A stretch of 64,000 nucleotides of DNA from contig CM053260.1 in assembly GCA_028583405.1 (NCBI GenBank), forward strand, positions 29,374,593-29,438,592, given 5' to 3'. Below, piece by piece: positions 48,501 to 62,115 of the stretch. The position numbers and the translations under genes were made by a program. The notes under the pieces were generated by a model. That model was not told where the DNA came from. It made no database searches and saw only the letters and a program-made list of their open reading frames with translations. Source of the DNA: Pogonophryne albipinna. Its lineage: Eukaryota > Chordata > Actinopteri > Perciformes > Artedidraconidae. Position 1 is the first letter of the stretch. Each line of letters starts with the position of its first letter.

Positions 48501-51500
48501 GGTTTGCAGGCCATTGGCATCTGTAGAGCCAGATGAGAGCAGTTTGCAATTTACAAGTGTGCCTCCAGTTTATACTGTTACGCGTGCGCAGAGCCGTAGG
48601 ATGTCTACTGACCTACCTGTTTCGGAGTCTGGAAAAAGTCATCCAGCACGGTCCTTTGACTTTGAGATCGAGACAAAGAAGAAGGAGAAGACAGTCTAAG
48701 TGGTGAAGGAGAAGAAAGAGAGGAAACCCCGCAAAGCGAAGAAGAGGAGGCCGAAGGAGGTCGACGCGCCCAAGAGGCCGATGAGCGCCTACATGCTGTG
48801 GCTCAACGCCAGCCAACACAAGGAGGAGTGGGACATAAAGGCAGTGGGGGCGAAGAAGCAGTACGAAATCGCAAGGCAAGAGTTCAAAGACAGCGGCGGA
48901 GGAGGAACGTCCTCCAGTCCTAAGATAATCGGCCTGGCCGATTATCGGGGCCGATATTCCGCATTTGACAGATTATTGGTATTGGCCTTGCCGATAAAAC
49001 TTTGGCTTTGATGCGGCCGTTTCTCTGGCTGCAGTCACCACTCTCTGTACACGAGCAATGTCCCGCTCATAGGCTATTACTGAAGTGTCAATCAACACTG
49101 AAGATTTTCCAGGCGGGAGCCAGCCAGAGAGGCGGGACCTTCTCAGATTACAGGCAGGTGCGAAGAACGCAGACAGAGGCAAGCAGCAGCGCTTAGCGGC
49201 AGAGCCATACATGTGTTTAGAAGGTAAATCAGTTGAAAGCCGAAGTTCAATAAACATCCCAATCCCCTCAGCTGAAATTGCAAAAACACCACGATTTTAT
49301 GATCCAATTCTATCAGTTTCCCAGTTACACAGGGTCGCAGGAAGTCAGTCAGAGTTGGGGGTGCGTGCAGCGTCTCGCAGCGGAGTACTGTGGTGCGGGG
49401 GGGGGGGGGGCAGGTTGATATGTGAAGCTCATTAGCTAGCCAACGTGTATCTAGCAAATGTTTAGCAAAATATTAGAAGTGAGGCTACTAGACTAACGTT
49501 AGGTCTACTGTAATAGCCTCACTTTTAATAGTTTGCAAAACATTAGCTAGCACTAGTGTTTTGCAGTTGCTAGCAATTTATTGGGATTTTATGCTAGATA
49601 GACAGGCATTGGTTTGATATAATAAATTAAGCATTATTGTTAAGCATGTCAGCCTGCAGCCACACTTCCTGTCTCTCTCTAACTCATTGCAGATGGCTGC
49701 ACTAAAGAAAAGGGCACAGAGAGGAAATCAGTTGTAAGATGTTTAAAAGTTCATTAAACATAATATATGCTTAAATGCATTTCAAAGAAGTTGTGTTGGA
49801 GTTTGTGTTATTCTACATTTTGACACCAAGATTTTCTGTTTTTACTGCAAATGCATATCGGTTATCGGTCTCCTTGATTACTAATAATCGGTATCTTGAA
49901 AAAGCCATATCGGTCGATCCCTAGTCCTGGCTGTGGTGATTGGTGATTGCATTGATTGCAGTGACTCAGGGCACCTGGGTCTGGTGCCCTGCAGCTATTT
50001 AAAGCCTCTCTGCTTCTCCCTGCAGACACCCCGGTTTTGTTGAGTATATTATGAGTTTCTTCCAGTGGCGAACCGTGTGTATCACAACTGGACCTTCTGT
50101 AGACACACCCACCCCCCTCCGCAGCATTATAATGTCCCTCTTTTCACTGAATTGTCGTCTTGAAAAGGGTACTCACAACAATTCCGCAACAACTTCATCT
50201 TCACCTGTTGCACTTGTCATTTCAACGTTAAAAACAATAAAACGGCATGAATTGCTTCGTCGCATTCATCTAGATCCTCTGTCTCGAGCCAGTTAACTCG
50301 CGGGCCTTCTAGAATACCCTGGAACCGAGGGGAACTCTGAAAGAACACGCCCATTGGCTACAAATCAATATATGATTGGTTGATCAAACTGTCAGTCCAA
50401 ACGTACGCTCTCATTCAGTGCAACGGCCAGGGCCTTCGATCAAGGATGTAGAATACCTTGTTGAAGGATATTCTACCCAGAGACCCAGAACAAGATCTGA
50501 TTGGTTGCTTTCTTTCTAACACAAAACCACTGAAATGCGTAGTGCATGGTCCGAGAAGGACAAACAAATCAACGTAACACTGTAATATTACAGATCAACA
50601 ACACAGATACCATTCTCATTTATTCATTTTATATACATTTTATTTATATAATTAAATCGATTTTTTGTTTGTTTTATCTGAGTGTTCCTCGAAGTGAATA
50701 CCTTGAAGGCCCTGACGGTTCGCCACTGGTTTCTTCAGTTGTTTTACTTTGTGCACTTCAACACTCTCACACACATACATGTCCATACAATCCTCACCAT
50801 GCATTTACATTACTGATACCACTGACATCCATACCTCATACTTTACTGTTTTTGATTTGATTTGTTTGTCCTAAATAAACATCTTTTGGTAACCGTCGAC
50901 ATGGTGTGTCTCCTCTTTGTTGTGTCTCCTCTTTGTTGTGTCTCCTCTTTGTTGTGGCCTTTTGAGCCGGGTCATAACGCATGCTCTTTTGTCTGTCACA
51001 TAAGTGGACAAGTTGCGCAACTGATGCGGTATTGCGCTAAGCGGAAATTACTTTGACCGGACACTTTGACGGGAGAGATTTAGATTTGCCGGTCTTCAGC
51101 ATATTTTACCGGTCATAGTCCGGTAATTACCGGCTAACGGGAACTCTGCCCTCAGGATGGAGTGAAGGTGTGCGTGCAATATACCGGCGGGCCAGATCTA
51201 ATATTAATTAGAAATGATCCTGCGGGCCGAAATTAAATCCACCAAGGGCCTGATTTGGCCCCCGGGCCTTGAGTTTGAGACCCCTGATCTAATGCATATT
51301 ATTTAAAAACATTACAACCCACTGCTTGTGCTTTAACATGTTATTTATCTTGTTATGTAATGTGTATATTTTATTCTTTTTTTGCTAACATGTCCAGTTC
51401 TCTATGTTGCATGTTTTTATTGATTGTATTTAATTGATATTTTAAATGACATTTTGACTCATTAGGGTTTCTGTCCAGCGACTGCAGATCAAAGCCTCTT

Positions 51501-54500
51501 GACTAATTCATATACTCTAAGTCTAAGTAATGTGTCCCTGTTTGATAAATACATAAGAAGCGGGTCTGGGAGATCTTCTTCCAGACCCTCAGTGTGAACA
51601 TATCTGATCTGATGTCTCTCTCTCTGCAGTGACGATCATCAGCGGGATCATCATGTTGATCCTGTTCGTCTCCGAGCTGCAGTATTATCTCACTAAAGAG
51701 GTGAGTCTTCCTCCTGTCACCTGACCGCCTCGTCAAGAAACACTTTGATTGGTCCTAGTTTGGGATGAGATAAGATATTCCCCCTTGTTATAAACAATCT
51801 GAGGCTTCTGTGTTGAGGATAAGATCAGAAGTACTGTATTGATCCCAATGTGGGACATGTTTGCGCTGCAGCAGCATACAAAGACAAGGCATTACATCAG
51901 AGACATTAAAAGACTAGTAATAAACAATCCCAAATGTAAACATCTCAATAGAAATAAAATGGCATTCAAAAAGTAAAACATGTGGAAATACAAATGTGTA
52001 TATATAGCACTTTCCATCTCACACTAAGTGCTTCACAAACCAGCTATAAATGTAGAAATGTTGAATTACAAATGTACAGTGACGACATTAAAGCAGGATA
52101 TTATACAGAAGTATGTGACGAATGGAATATTACATATTGGATTGGATATAAATGTACAGTGTGGTTTACTCTCGTCCCGGCAGCATGTGGACAATTATGG
52201 CGCATTTCCACTGCAGCGGGTAGCCCCGTTTAAGCGTCCTTAAGCGTTCTCAAGCGGCCAGGCCAGTTTTTGGTGGCCTTTCCATATAGCGTAGCACCGG
52301 CTAGCGGGTACTTTTTCCCTCTTTTCCCGGCCCCATAAAATCGTGGTTCTATCAGGCCAGGGCTGAACTAGTGACGTCAACACTCTCGACTGCTGATTGG
52401 TCAGAGAGAGAGAGAGAGAGAATCGTCACAAGATCGCGCGCGAGATCCCTAGCGTCGCATATATACCTAGAAGCAAGCTTGCAGCATTTTTGTAAACGGA
52501 GGAGCTACAAAAATGGCAACGTCAAAGGAAAGCACACCGTGGTCGACCGAGGAGGTGACGACGTTCCTACATCTCATTGGGGATGATCAAATCCAGCGGG
52601 AGCTCGACGGAACAACTCGAAATGTTAAAAAAAAAAAAACCGGGGCTACCCCGCTGCAGTGGAAATGTGCCATTAGATACAATACAGTTGTAAGAGCAGA
52701 TTTAAGAGCAAGTCAAAAGTCTGCAGCTTCAGAGACAGAGACTGTTGTGTGGTGGGGAGGACACTCGAATTCCCTGATAAATGATTCATGGGCAAAGTTT
52801 GTCGTTTGTTGTATTTAATAAAGTAATAAAGAAAGTCAATACATATAGTGGAATGGATCTCAAATGCAGGAACAGAGCTGCTTATAACGTGGCTTTGCAC
52901 CCAGAACACGGCTTACAGTCAAAGCCCTTTCACTTATTTGCATAACAAGCTTGAGATGTGCCTTTCTTATTTCCCCTCGTTAGAAGCAATCTGAAGCTTC
53001 TGTTTTGAGGGTAATAATAAAAACGCCTTTTGTTGAACGTAAAGCAGCGTTCAGGCTTCAGGAAAGTCTTCCTGTCAGACCGGTCCGACGACCACAGCAC
53101 ACTGACTGAGACCTTCAGGAATGCTGCTTCTGTTCCACTTCTGCTCTGTTTGTCGTGGTTTTCCTATGAAGCATGGCGTACATAAATGATCCTTAAAGCA
53201 TTATATAATCATAGAATACAATACAGCTTCATCCTGAAAGCAAATACGTTATTTTGTCCGTCCAACACCCCTAAGATATTCACTTTATTGTCTATAGACC
53301 TTCTGTATTTTATTATGTATGTTGCATCGTTGGAGGAGCTCAGGTCAGAAGAATTTCATTGCCATTTCTACACTGTAGCTTTGTGCATATGACAATAACA
53401 CCTTTGAATCTTCTTGTAATGTAAAACTGAGAAAAAGCAGATTATCTTCATATTTGAGAAACTTAAAACTGAATTTCCCGACATTTTTGCTGGAAAAGTT
53501 ACTTTAAGACCTATTATTTCCTGATCATGGCAGCTCTGAGCCTCAAACATGTTTTGTGTTTTTTTTGTACACTTTAAATGAATTGTCCTTTCCCTGCAGG
53601 TTCACCCTGAGCTGTACGTGGACACGTCGCGAGGAGACAAACTCAAAATCAACGTAGACGTGCTTTTCCCTCACATGCCCTGCGCCTGTAAGTGGCTCCG
53701 CTGTTACCTAGCAACATGCTAACTGTTGGGAAAATAGTGAATGTCCTCTTCCAACATGAGAGTCACATGATAACAAAGGTATCCCAACTGTAGCTGTGAA
53801 CATGACAGGATGTGTGATTACCTAGAAGAGCATCAGGACTGTTTGAGGCAGATGATAGCTATGTGATTAACATGATGATTCAGCCTCTATGGAGAGAGAC
53901 ATCAAGCATGCTCATTTCTGACGTGGAGCTAATCTGAAGTAAACATTGAATACTGCTTTCTATTCCTCCATCTTGTGACTGTGTAACTCCCTCTCTTGGA
54001 TATCAGCATGTGAAGGACACTGTTCAGGAACAAGTCTCTGTATGTGATGACTCCTTCCATTCTGGAGAGGATCACAGATACATGGATCCTGAGGATCACA
54101 GATACATGGATCCTGAGATTGGGCTGCTCGATTATGGCAAAAATCATAATCTCGATTATTTGGGTCAATAATTGTAATTGCGATTATTAAATGCAATTAT
54201 TCATTGACTTTGAAAACATCCATTTATTAGAGATTTTTTTTTTGAACAGTATGTTTTTAACAGTTGATTACCCTGAACTTTAAGTTTAATTCAACTGAAA
54301 AACCAAATAAAATAAAAAGAATAATCGTTTTATTTCGATTACGTTGTTTTCGTAATCGTTGCAAGCCATAATCGTAATCACGATTTAAAATACGATTACT
54401 TGAGCAGCCCTACCCTGATATTGAAGCTCAAGACGGTGACCAGTGAGATTTGTCTAACAGTAATCACCACATCCTATTATCTATAAACAGTTCTTCCTCT

Positions 54501-57177
54501 CTTCTCCCTCCTCTTCCTCTCAGATCTCAGTATAGATGCGATGGACGTGGCCGGCGAGCAGCAGCTGGACGTCGAACACAATCTGTTCAAACAGCGGCTG
54601 GACAAAGACCTGAAGCCTGTCACCAACGAGGCAGAAAAACACGGTAAAATCTCACTTTAATTTATCACCCTGACTTCAGAAATCAAAATGTTTTTCACTT
54701 TTAAGTTTGTAATCCATCCTGGAACAACAGTGTTTTCAAAGAGACCTCACAAAGCTTAAAAAGAATATGAATAATGGATGTGTACGGAGAAACCGTCTTT
54801 TGTTATTATAGCCCCAAATCACACATTTTACATTGGTTGTTTGGGAAAAACTCCTAAAGAAACCCAACAATAAACAGAGGACATTTTGTTATATTAAACT
54901 CCAGGAGAGCAACAAAAGAGGACCCTTTTTCATAGGATGTGCTATAAGTACATTACAACATAGACAGTCCAAAATACTAGAGAATATATATAAAGAGGAA
55001 GATGGATCCAGAGTAGGGCTGCACGATATTGGCAAAAACTGATATTGCGATATGAAAAAATACAGGACTTGAAGAAAAGACAGTTTTTTTTCCCCCGCAA
55101 ACCATCCTGTCTTGAACTTTAATGCTCTACGATGGTATTTTTTTAGCTATATTTAAGCGGATGAAGGATTTTAGTCACAGACGTCTGGATCTTAAGTTAT
55201 CAGAGCAACAAGCTGAGCTAGCTCGGTTAGCAGCGCCGAACTGGGGAAACACATGAAACCACTTTATTCAGTGTTTTTACCTTTAATCACCGGGTCCGGT
55301 TGCTTTGGAGATTTGATTGTGATCGGTGGTTTGCTGTCACTCACTCAAGCACCCTGACATGAGAGCTGCGCAAGTTTTCCTTTTGTAGCAAGCAGCAAAA
55401 CGAATTGTAACATGACGTGTTTGAGTTAATTTGCCTACTTAAAGAGCAACTTGCAGGTTTTTTTTTTTTCTACATTTATGCTTAAACTTGCTTGAAAATT
55501 ACAATTAAAAAAGTGAATGCAGGATTTGATATGTTTTACGAGACATAAGGGCAGTGTGGGGGAAACCTCTGTGTAGCAATGCAGTGGGAGTCACCGACTC
55601 ATGAAGGAGACACGGGAAGAGCAGGAGCTTTGATGTCAAACACTGATGGTTTATTTGGAGCTTCGGCCGGAGGATTCACATCACAAGTCCAAGAGCCAGA
55701 GGTTCTGACTTCACGGGAGAGTTGCCACGTCAATTCTGGAGCGCCTCTCTCTCGTCAGCCCATTTAACTGGTTTCGCAGAGAGTAATCAACATATTTGAG
55801 AAGATAGCCTAAACAGTTGGGAACACTGAGTTACTTGCGTCTGACACTTATGGCCTTGAAGATTTCACACCTTGGAGTCCACAAACACAGAGAAGGAAGT
55901 GTCCCAGTGTTCCCACAACAATAGACCATCTGTGACCTAGGGTTGCCCGGTCATAGAATGGGAACAACAATCACGACAACATTATGGCTGAAGCAGCCGA
56001 TCTCCTTAAAGGAGATAACAGACGTCAGGGTTGGTCATGCACGTCATATCTAGGAGTCTAGGACAATTATTTCCCTAACAGTTATTTCCCTAACAGGCAG
56101 GAATTCAGAGGGAAAGGAGCAATTTTGTGCTCTGCTCTTAAAAACGACTTTTAAGGTCATACGTCAAACGCGTCATATTACATCACAAAGATCTCCGCTC
56201 TCTGACCGCGGGAATAGTTAGTAGTTGAATTGAGGAGTTGTGTTGAGCGGTTGTGTTGAGCAGTTGTGTTGAGCGGTTGTGTTGAGCGGTTGTGTTGAGC
56301 GGTTGTGTTTTAGTGAGCTGGTATTTTTCGGTAGTTTTACATTGTATTTCACCATTTGTAATCATGGTGCAGTATTGTGTTTGTGCAGGTTGCACAAATA
56401 CCAGCCTGTCAGGACAAACGTTTATCAGGAAACCGTATTACATCTCTCTCCCCCCCCCCCCCCCCCTTCCCTGCTCTCCTGCTCTCTCTCTCCCCTCCGG
56501 TACACAGCACCGTGAGGTAGTATGGAGTTGCATTAGGTAACGCGAGATACGGCTGATACTTGAGCATTAGTTTCTGTTATGGATCAGTATCAACAGTCCT
56601 GCCAGTAACGTTACTATATTATCAATGCTACTTTAGTTATAGCCTGATATATGATTGCTAACTTTACAATGTTGTGATGTGACCGACGTTAGCTAACATT
56701 AACTGTAGCTAACGCCGGTCACTCACCAAGACAGCTGCCCTGTTCTCCACTGGTTCTCCTCACACCACAGCTCAATTTCTCTCCGATGGCCGTTATTTCT
56801 TCTAATCCTTGGCTGCTCCTGGTCTCTTGGACGCATAGCAGGCTCATAATTATATGGTTGTGGTCCGTCATATGCATTCGAATATACATGTTCAACTTCT
56901 TCTGTGTCTTCTGTGTTGAAACTAGCATTGGGATCCATGTTTATTAATACGTTACACCGGCCGCTCTCCCCCTTGTTTCCCCTTTGTTACGTCACACGCG
57001 GGAGGTCACGTGGGGAGGCTTTTTTGATGTGGAAGTAAAAATGTCTTACAAAAACGACGCCAGATGTCACTGTAGTGTATATTTATGTATATATTTTTGA
57101 AAATCTAGTGTATTCATCATTTTCCTACACATTTATTCACAGGTGTCTCTAACCTGGAAGTTGCTCTTTAATATCGC

Positions 57178-57229
<52 letters not shown>

Positions 57230-59861
57230 CCTGCAATGTGTGTGTGTCCTAAAAAATATATATATATCGTGCAGCCTTAATCCAGACTGATGTCAACAAT
57301 CTTCTGGGTTCGACCAAAACTAGAAATAAAGATCGTCAGGCTTGAACTCAGCAACAGGTCCTCTTTCTGCAGACAGGAAATACCTTCAGTTGGAAAACCA
57401 ACTTTTTGTAGAAAAACAAATGGAAAAATGTCAGGACTTTTTATGTAAAATATGTCAGTAATCGTTAAACAGTAGTGTGCCAAGACTTGGAGCTATTTTC
57501 TGAAGTCTTTTTTGACTAATTATACATTCATGTGACCTCTCTGAAGTCTACATATTCTGATAGCTTAGTTTGTCCTGAAAGTAAAGATGTGTTTTGACTC
57601 GATTACAGGGTTCATGTTTTACAGGCTCTTTTACACAAGGCGAACAAAGCATACGTACGTAGCATAAAGGCTTAAAAAAATAAAAATACAAGGTTATATT
57701 TGATGTTTTCCGGTGGTTTCAGGTTGTTGAAATAGATATTAAATTAAAACACTGCACAGGGACAGGCTGCTCCTCTTCCTTTGGTAAACAGAAGGAAGTC
57801 GAACTGGATCATTTGCATGTGCACATATTTTAATTTGCCTACAGTTGCACGGCTGCAAAAGTCAAATGAACCAGGATGCAGTTGGTTTGGTTTGTTTTTG
57901 CAAGCCAGCGTCTACTTACAAGTTGTTTTATTTGTTAGCAAACAACAACAAGATAGCTAGTTGAACAACAAGGCAATTGAAAAAGCTTTACTAGAAATAT
58001 GAACCCTTAACATCCTGTATCCTGGAGGACAAAAGGCCCAGCTAAGGTTATACAACTGGGATAATGACACACAGATGTACTTGAGTTTTAATCAGATAAG
58101 CAGGTTTAATAACAGTCTACTGTGAGGGTAGGATGGTTGTAATATCGGCGCAACATGGATATAAAACCTCTGTAATACGGGGGGGAAATGGGTGCACCAT
58201 GAATGTAATGACGGTTCAATAAAAGTGGTAAGGTGGACAAAAGTCTGTGTAATTTTAGCCTAGATACATTAGAAAATAGCAATGACTTTTTTCAAAATGT
58301 GTTCATGTGCTTACCCGTTTAAGGGTTGTTACGTCCCCACTAGGGATGAGGACATGCAACACACACCAGTTGGAATTGGTATAATTATAAATGGTTTATT
58401 TTAAATAGCAGCGGTAAACAAAATGGCAGGCATGCAGCCTGGAACAAACAAAAAGGGCACAGGTTGACAAATAACCAAACAAAAGGAGGACTCTAAAACA
58501 AAGGAGTCTAATGGCATACAAGGAAATAACACTATCACACTGTGATGGAAACTTCTGTGCAGCAATGCAGAGCCAAAGCTCAGGAAAGGATGGAAGCTGG
58601 AGCGACTTTAGTCAAACACTGATATTTATTGAGTATAATACGGCCGGAGAGATCACACAGTATATCACACTTCATGTGAGCCACCATGCGACACTCTGAA
58701 GACAAAGTTAAACATGGATCTGTATATATGAAAAGGAGGGACTATAGAAAGCCCGCCTTTTCCTATCTTAATCATTGCCAGACATTGGAACAAAGACCCC
58801 TTTGTGTTTACAACCTCACCATGAACCAAACTTCCCCCACAGGAAGGCAGAGGACCTCTTGACCTGTGTCCTCCTCAAGTTACAGGCAAGAGCATATGCG
58901 ACTTAACGAAAAGCATATGTTTGTAATTTGACAGGTTCTCAGGAAAGCTGAGAACCTCTAGACACAAAGTGATCGGATTAAAATATTCTCTGACACACAC
59001 TAAATAAGAAACTAAACAAAACCTCACTTTAAAAGTGGTACAACTAACACAAAGAATCTATACAAAAACACAGCTAAACTAAAGGCAACAGTCACAACAT
59101 CCTAAGCTACTCTAAGCACTAACTAAACTACTCTAGACACTAACACACAATATCACACAGAGATGGGCACACAAGTTTAACCACAGTTCTAAAGACCAAG
59201 TAGCGAGAGGCGTCTGTCCCACATCACAGAGCCTCCGATGCGCTGCGATTGGAGTGCGTCGGGCACAGCGTGCTCCAATCACAATCCTCCGGGGGCGGAC
59301 CAGGAGATGGCAGCCAATGACGTCAGGGCAATCACACTGCTCATTTACATACAACATAGATTAACACAATAAAGACGACCCGGAAGGCAGCAGCCGTAAC
59401 AAGGGTTAAAAGCATCCGTGCAACAGAAACACATTTAAAAACAGTCATTAAAGAGCAACGAGAATATTAATTCAAACGCAAGACGGGTGTAAAAGAAACG
59501 GGACCGTGCGGTGTCAGAAAGGAACAATATGTGAAGACAGCTGCAAAAAGGAAAGTCTTGATATTAAAGAAGTGAGTTTTAACACAATTAAGCATCATGT
59601 TTGATCTTTGTTCAACCTGGAGTTTCGCCCACGTCCTCTAATGCCACGCAGCTCAACTCGTGTTTTCTGGGTAATTGAAGTGCTCGTGTTTCAGCTCATC
59701 GTCTTGGCGCCATGTTCTCACGAGTGAAGCATGATGATTTATTTTATGTTTTTGGTGCAGATCTCGGTACGGCGGACGATGGGAAAACGTTCGACCCGAG
59801 TTCACTCGACCCAAACAGATGTGAGAGCTGCTATGGAGCGGAGACTGAAGACCTGAAGTGA

Positions 59862-59907
<46 letters not shown>

Positions 59908-59929
59908 AGAGACTGAAGACCTGAAGTGA

Positions 59930-59981
<52 letters not shown>

Positions 59982-60009
59982 AGAGACTGAAGACCTGAAG
60001 TGAGACACG

Positions 60010-60073
<64 letters not shown>

Positions 60074-60185
60074 AGAGACTGAAGACCTGAAGTGAGACAC
60101 ACACACACAAACACACACAAGCACACACTCGCAACACACCAGAGACTGAAGACCTGAAGTGAGACACACACGCACGCACGCACAC

Positions 60186-60234
<49 letters not shown>

Positions 60235-60563
60235 AGAGACTGAAAACCTGAAGTGAGACACACACACGCATACACACAAGCACACACGTGCACACACACA
60301 CACACACACCAGAGACTGAAGACCTGAAGTGAGACACACACACGCACACACACCAGAGACTGAAGACCTGAAGTGAGACACACACACACGCATGCACACA
60401 CATGCACACACACACACACACACACACACCAGAGACTGAAAACCTGAAGTGAGACACACACACGCACACACACACCAGAGACTGAAGACCTGAAGTGAGA
60501 CACACACACGCACACACACACCAGAGACTGAAGACCTGAAGTGAGACACGCACACACACACAC

Positions 60564-60618
<55 letters not shown>

Positions 60619-60640
60619 AGAGACTGAAAACCTGAAGTGA

Positions 60641-60718
<78 letters not shown>

Positions 60719-61022
60719 AGAGACTGAAAATCTGAAGTGAGACACACAAACACACACAAGCACACACTCGCAACACACCAGAGACTGAAGACCTGAAGTG
60801 AGACACACACGCACGCACGCACACACACGCACACACACACACACACACACACCAGAGACTGAAAACCTGAAGTGAGACACACACACGCATACACACAAGC
60901 ACACACGCGCACACACACACACACACACCAGAGACTGAAGACCTGAAGTGAGACACACACACGCACACACACCAGAGACTGAAGACCTGAAGTGAGACAC
61001 ACACACACGCATGCACACACAT

Positions 61023-61057
<35 letters not shown>

Positions 61058-61332
61058 AGAGACTGAAAACCTGAAGTGAGACACACACACGCACACACAC
61101 ACCAGAGACTGAAGACCTGAAGTGAGACACACACACGCACACACACACCAGAGACTGAAGACCTGAAGTGAGACACACACACACGCACGCACACACATGA
61201 ACACACACACACACACCAGAGGCTGAAAACCTGAAGTGACACACACACACACAAGCACACACCAGAGACTGAAGACCTGAAGTGAGACACACACACGCAC
61301 ACACACACCAGAGACTGAAGACCTGAAGTGAG

Positions 61333-61365
<33 letters not shown>

Positions 61366-61922
61366 CACACACACATGCACACACACACACACACACCAGA
61401 GACTGAAAACCTGAAGTGACACACACACACACCCGCACACACACCAGAGACTGAAGACCTGAAGTGAGGCACACACACGCACACACACACCAGAGACTGA
61501 AGACCTGAAGTGAGACACACACACACGCACGCACACACACACACACACCAGAGACTGAAAACCTGAAGTGAGACACACGCACGCACACACACACACCAGA
61601 GGCTGAAAACCTGAAGTGAGACAAACACACACACACGCACAAGCAGACACGCGCACACACACACACACACACACACACCAGAGACTGAAAACCTGAAGTG
61701 AGACACACACACGCACACACACAAGCACACATGCACACACACACACACACACCAGAGACTGAAAATCTGAATTGAGACACACACACGCACACACACACAC
61801 ACACACCAGAGACTGAAGACCTGAAGTGAGACACACACACGCACACACACACACACACACACACCAGAGACTGAAGACCTGAAGTGAGACACACACACAC
61901 GCACGCAGACACACACACACAT

Positions 61923-61971
<49 letters not shown>

Positions 61972-62083
61972 AGAGACTGAAAATCTGAATTGAGACACAC
62001 ACACGCACACACACACACACACACCAGAGACTGAAGACCTGAAGTGAGACACACACACACGCACGCAGACACACACACACATG

Positions 62084-62115
<32 letters not shown>

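Larger units (their letters stand above)
45935..50979 (+). mobile_element. LTR retrotransposon with gag-pro only, third shell
   Basis: The 5' LTR is 45935-46275 (TGTGATGCC to CATAACA), followed by a primer-binding site TGGGGGCTCGTCC at 46278, the tRNA-Pro type. The 3' LTR (49927-50979) is truncated at its 5' edge and interrupted by a hAT MITE. Flanks CATAC and CATGC match at 4 of 5; a longer imperfect direct repeat (about 45916-45933 and 50984-51002) overlaps and leaves the exact boundary open. Between the LTRs are gag and protease remnants, an ssrp1 fragment and another MITE. No polymerase or integrase remains. Confidence 0.75.
45204..51148. mobile_element. hAT-like element (CAGAGTTCCCGTTAG ends), second shell
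   Basis: CAGAGTTCCCGTTAG at 45204 and its inverse at 51148 are flanked by CCCTCAGC and CCCTCAGG (7 of 8). Internal GCCGGTCAA and CCGGTAATTACCGG motifs match the shorter relative at 62205-62968. It lies inside the outer hAT element and contains the LTR element. Confidence 0.75.
44747..51286. mobile_element. hAT element, outer shell of a nest in ergic3 intron 1
   Basis: The ends CAGGGGGGTCAAACTCAAA and TTGAGTTTGAGACCCCTG are inverted repeats of a very common fish hAT family. Flanks ATCTAAAG (44739-44746) and ATCTAATG (51287-51294) match at 7 of 8 positions, the hAT target length. The element's own sequence is about 0.6 kb; the rest is later insertion. Confidence 0.8.
56110..57100. mobile_element. 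Remnant of a THAP-domain DNA transposon
   Basis: A plus-strand start of a THAP-type frame (56364) and a minus-strand start of a second frame (56938) face each other about 570 bp apart. Left of them is a short GCGGTTGTGTTGA tandem repeat (56235-56310). Boundaries and target duplication were not resolved. Kolobok or P-type elements encode THAP transposases; this is probably an internally deleted, convergent two-gene element. Confidence 0.45.
55016..57276. mobile_element. MITE with GGGCTGCACGATAT ends, expanded by insertions
   Basis: GGGCTGCACGATATTGGC at 55016 and its inverse ATATCGTGCAGCC ending 57276. These ends belong to a small fish MITE, but 2.2 kb separate them because a solo LTR (55555-56095) and a THAP-bearing sequence (about 56110-57100) lie in between. 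It is in ergic3 intron 4. Confidence 0.65.
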
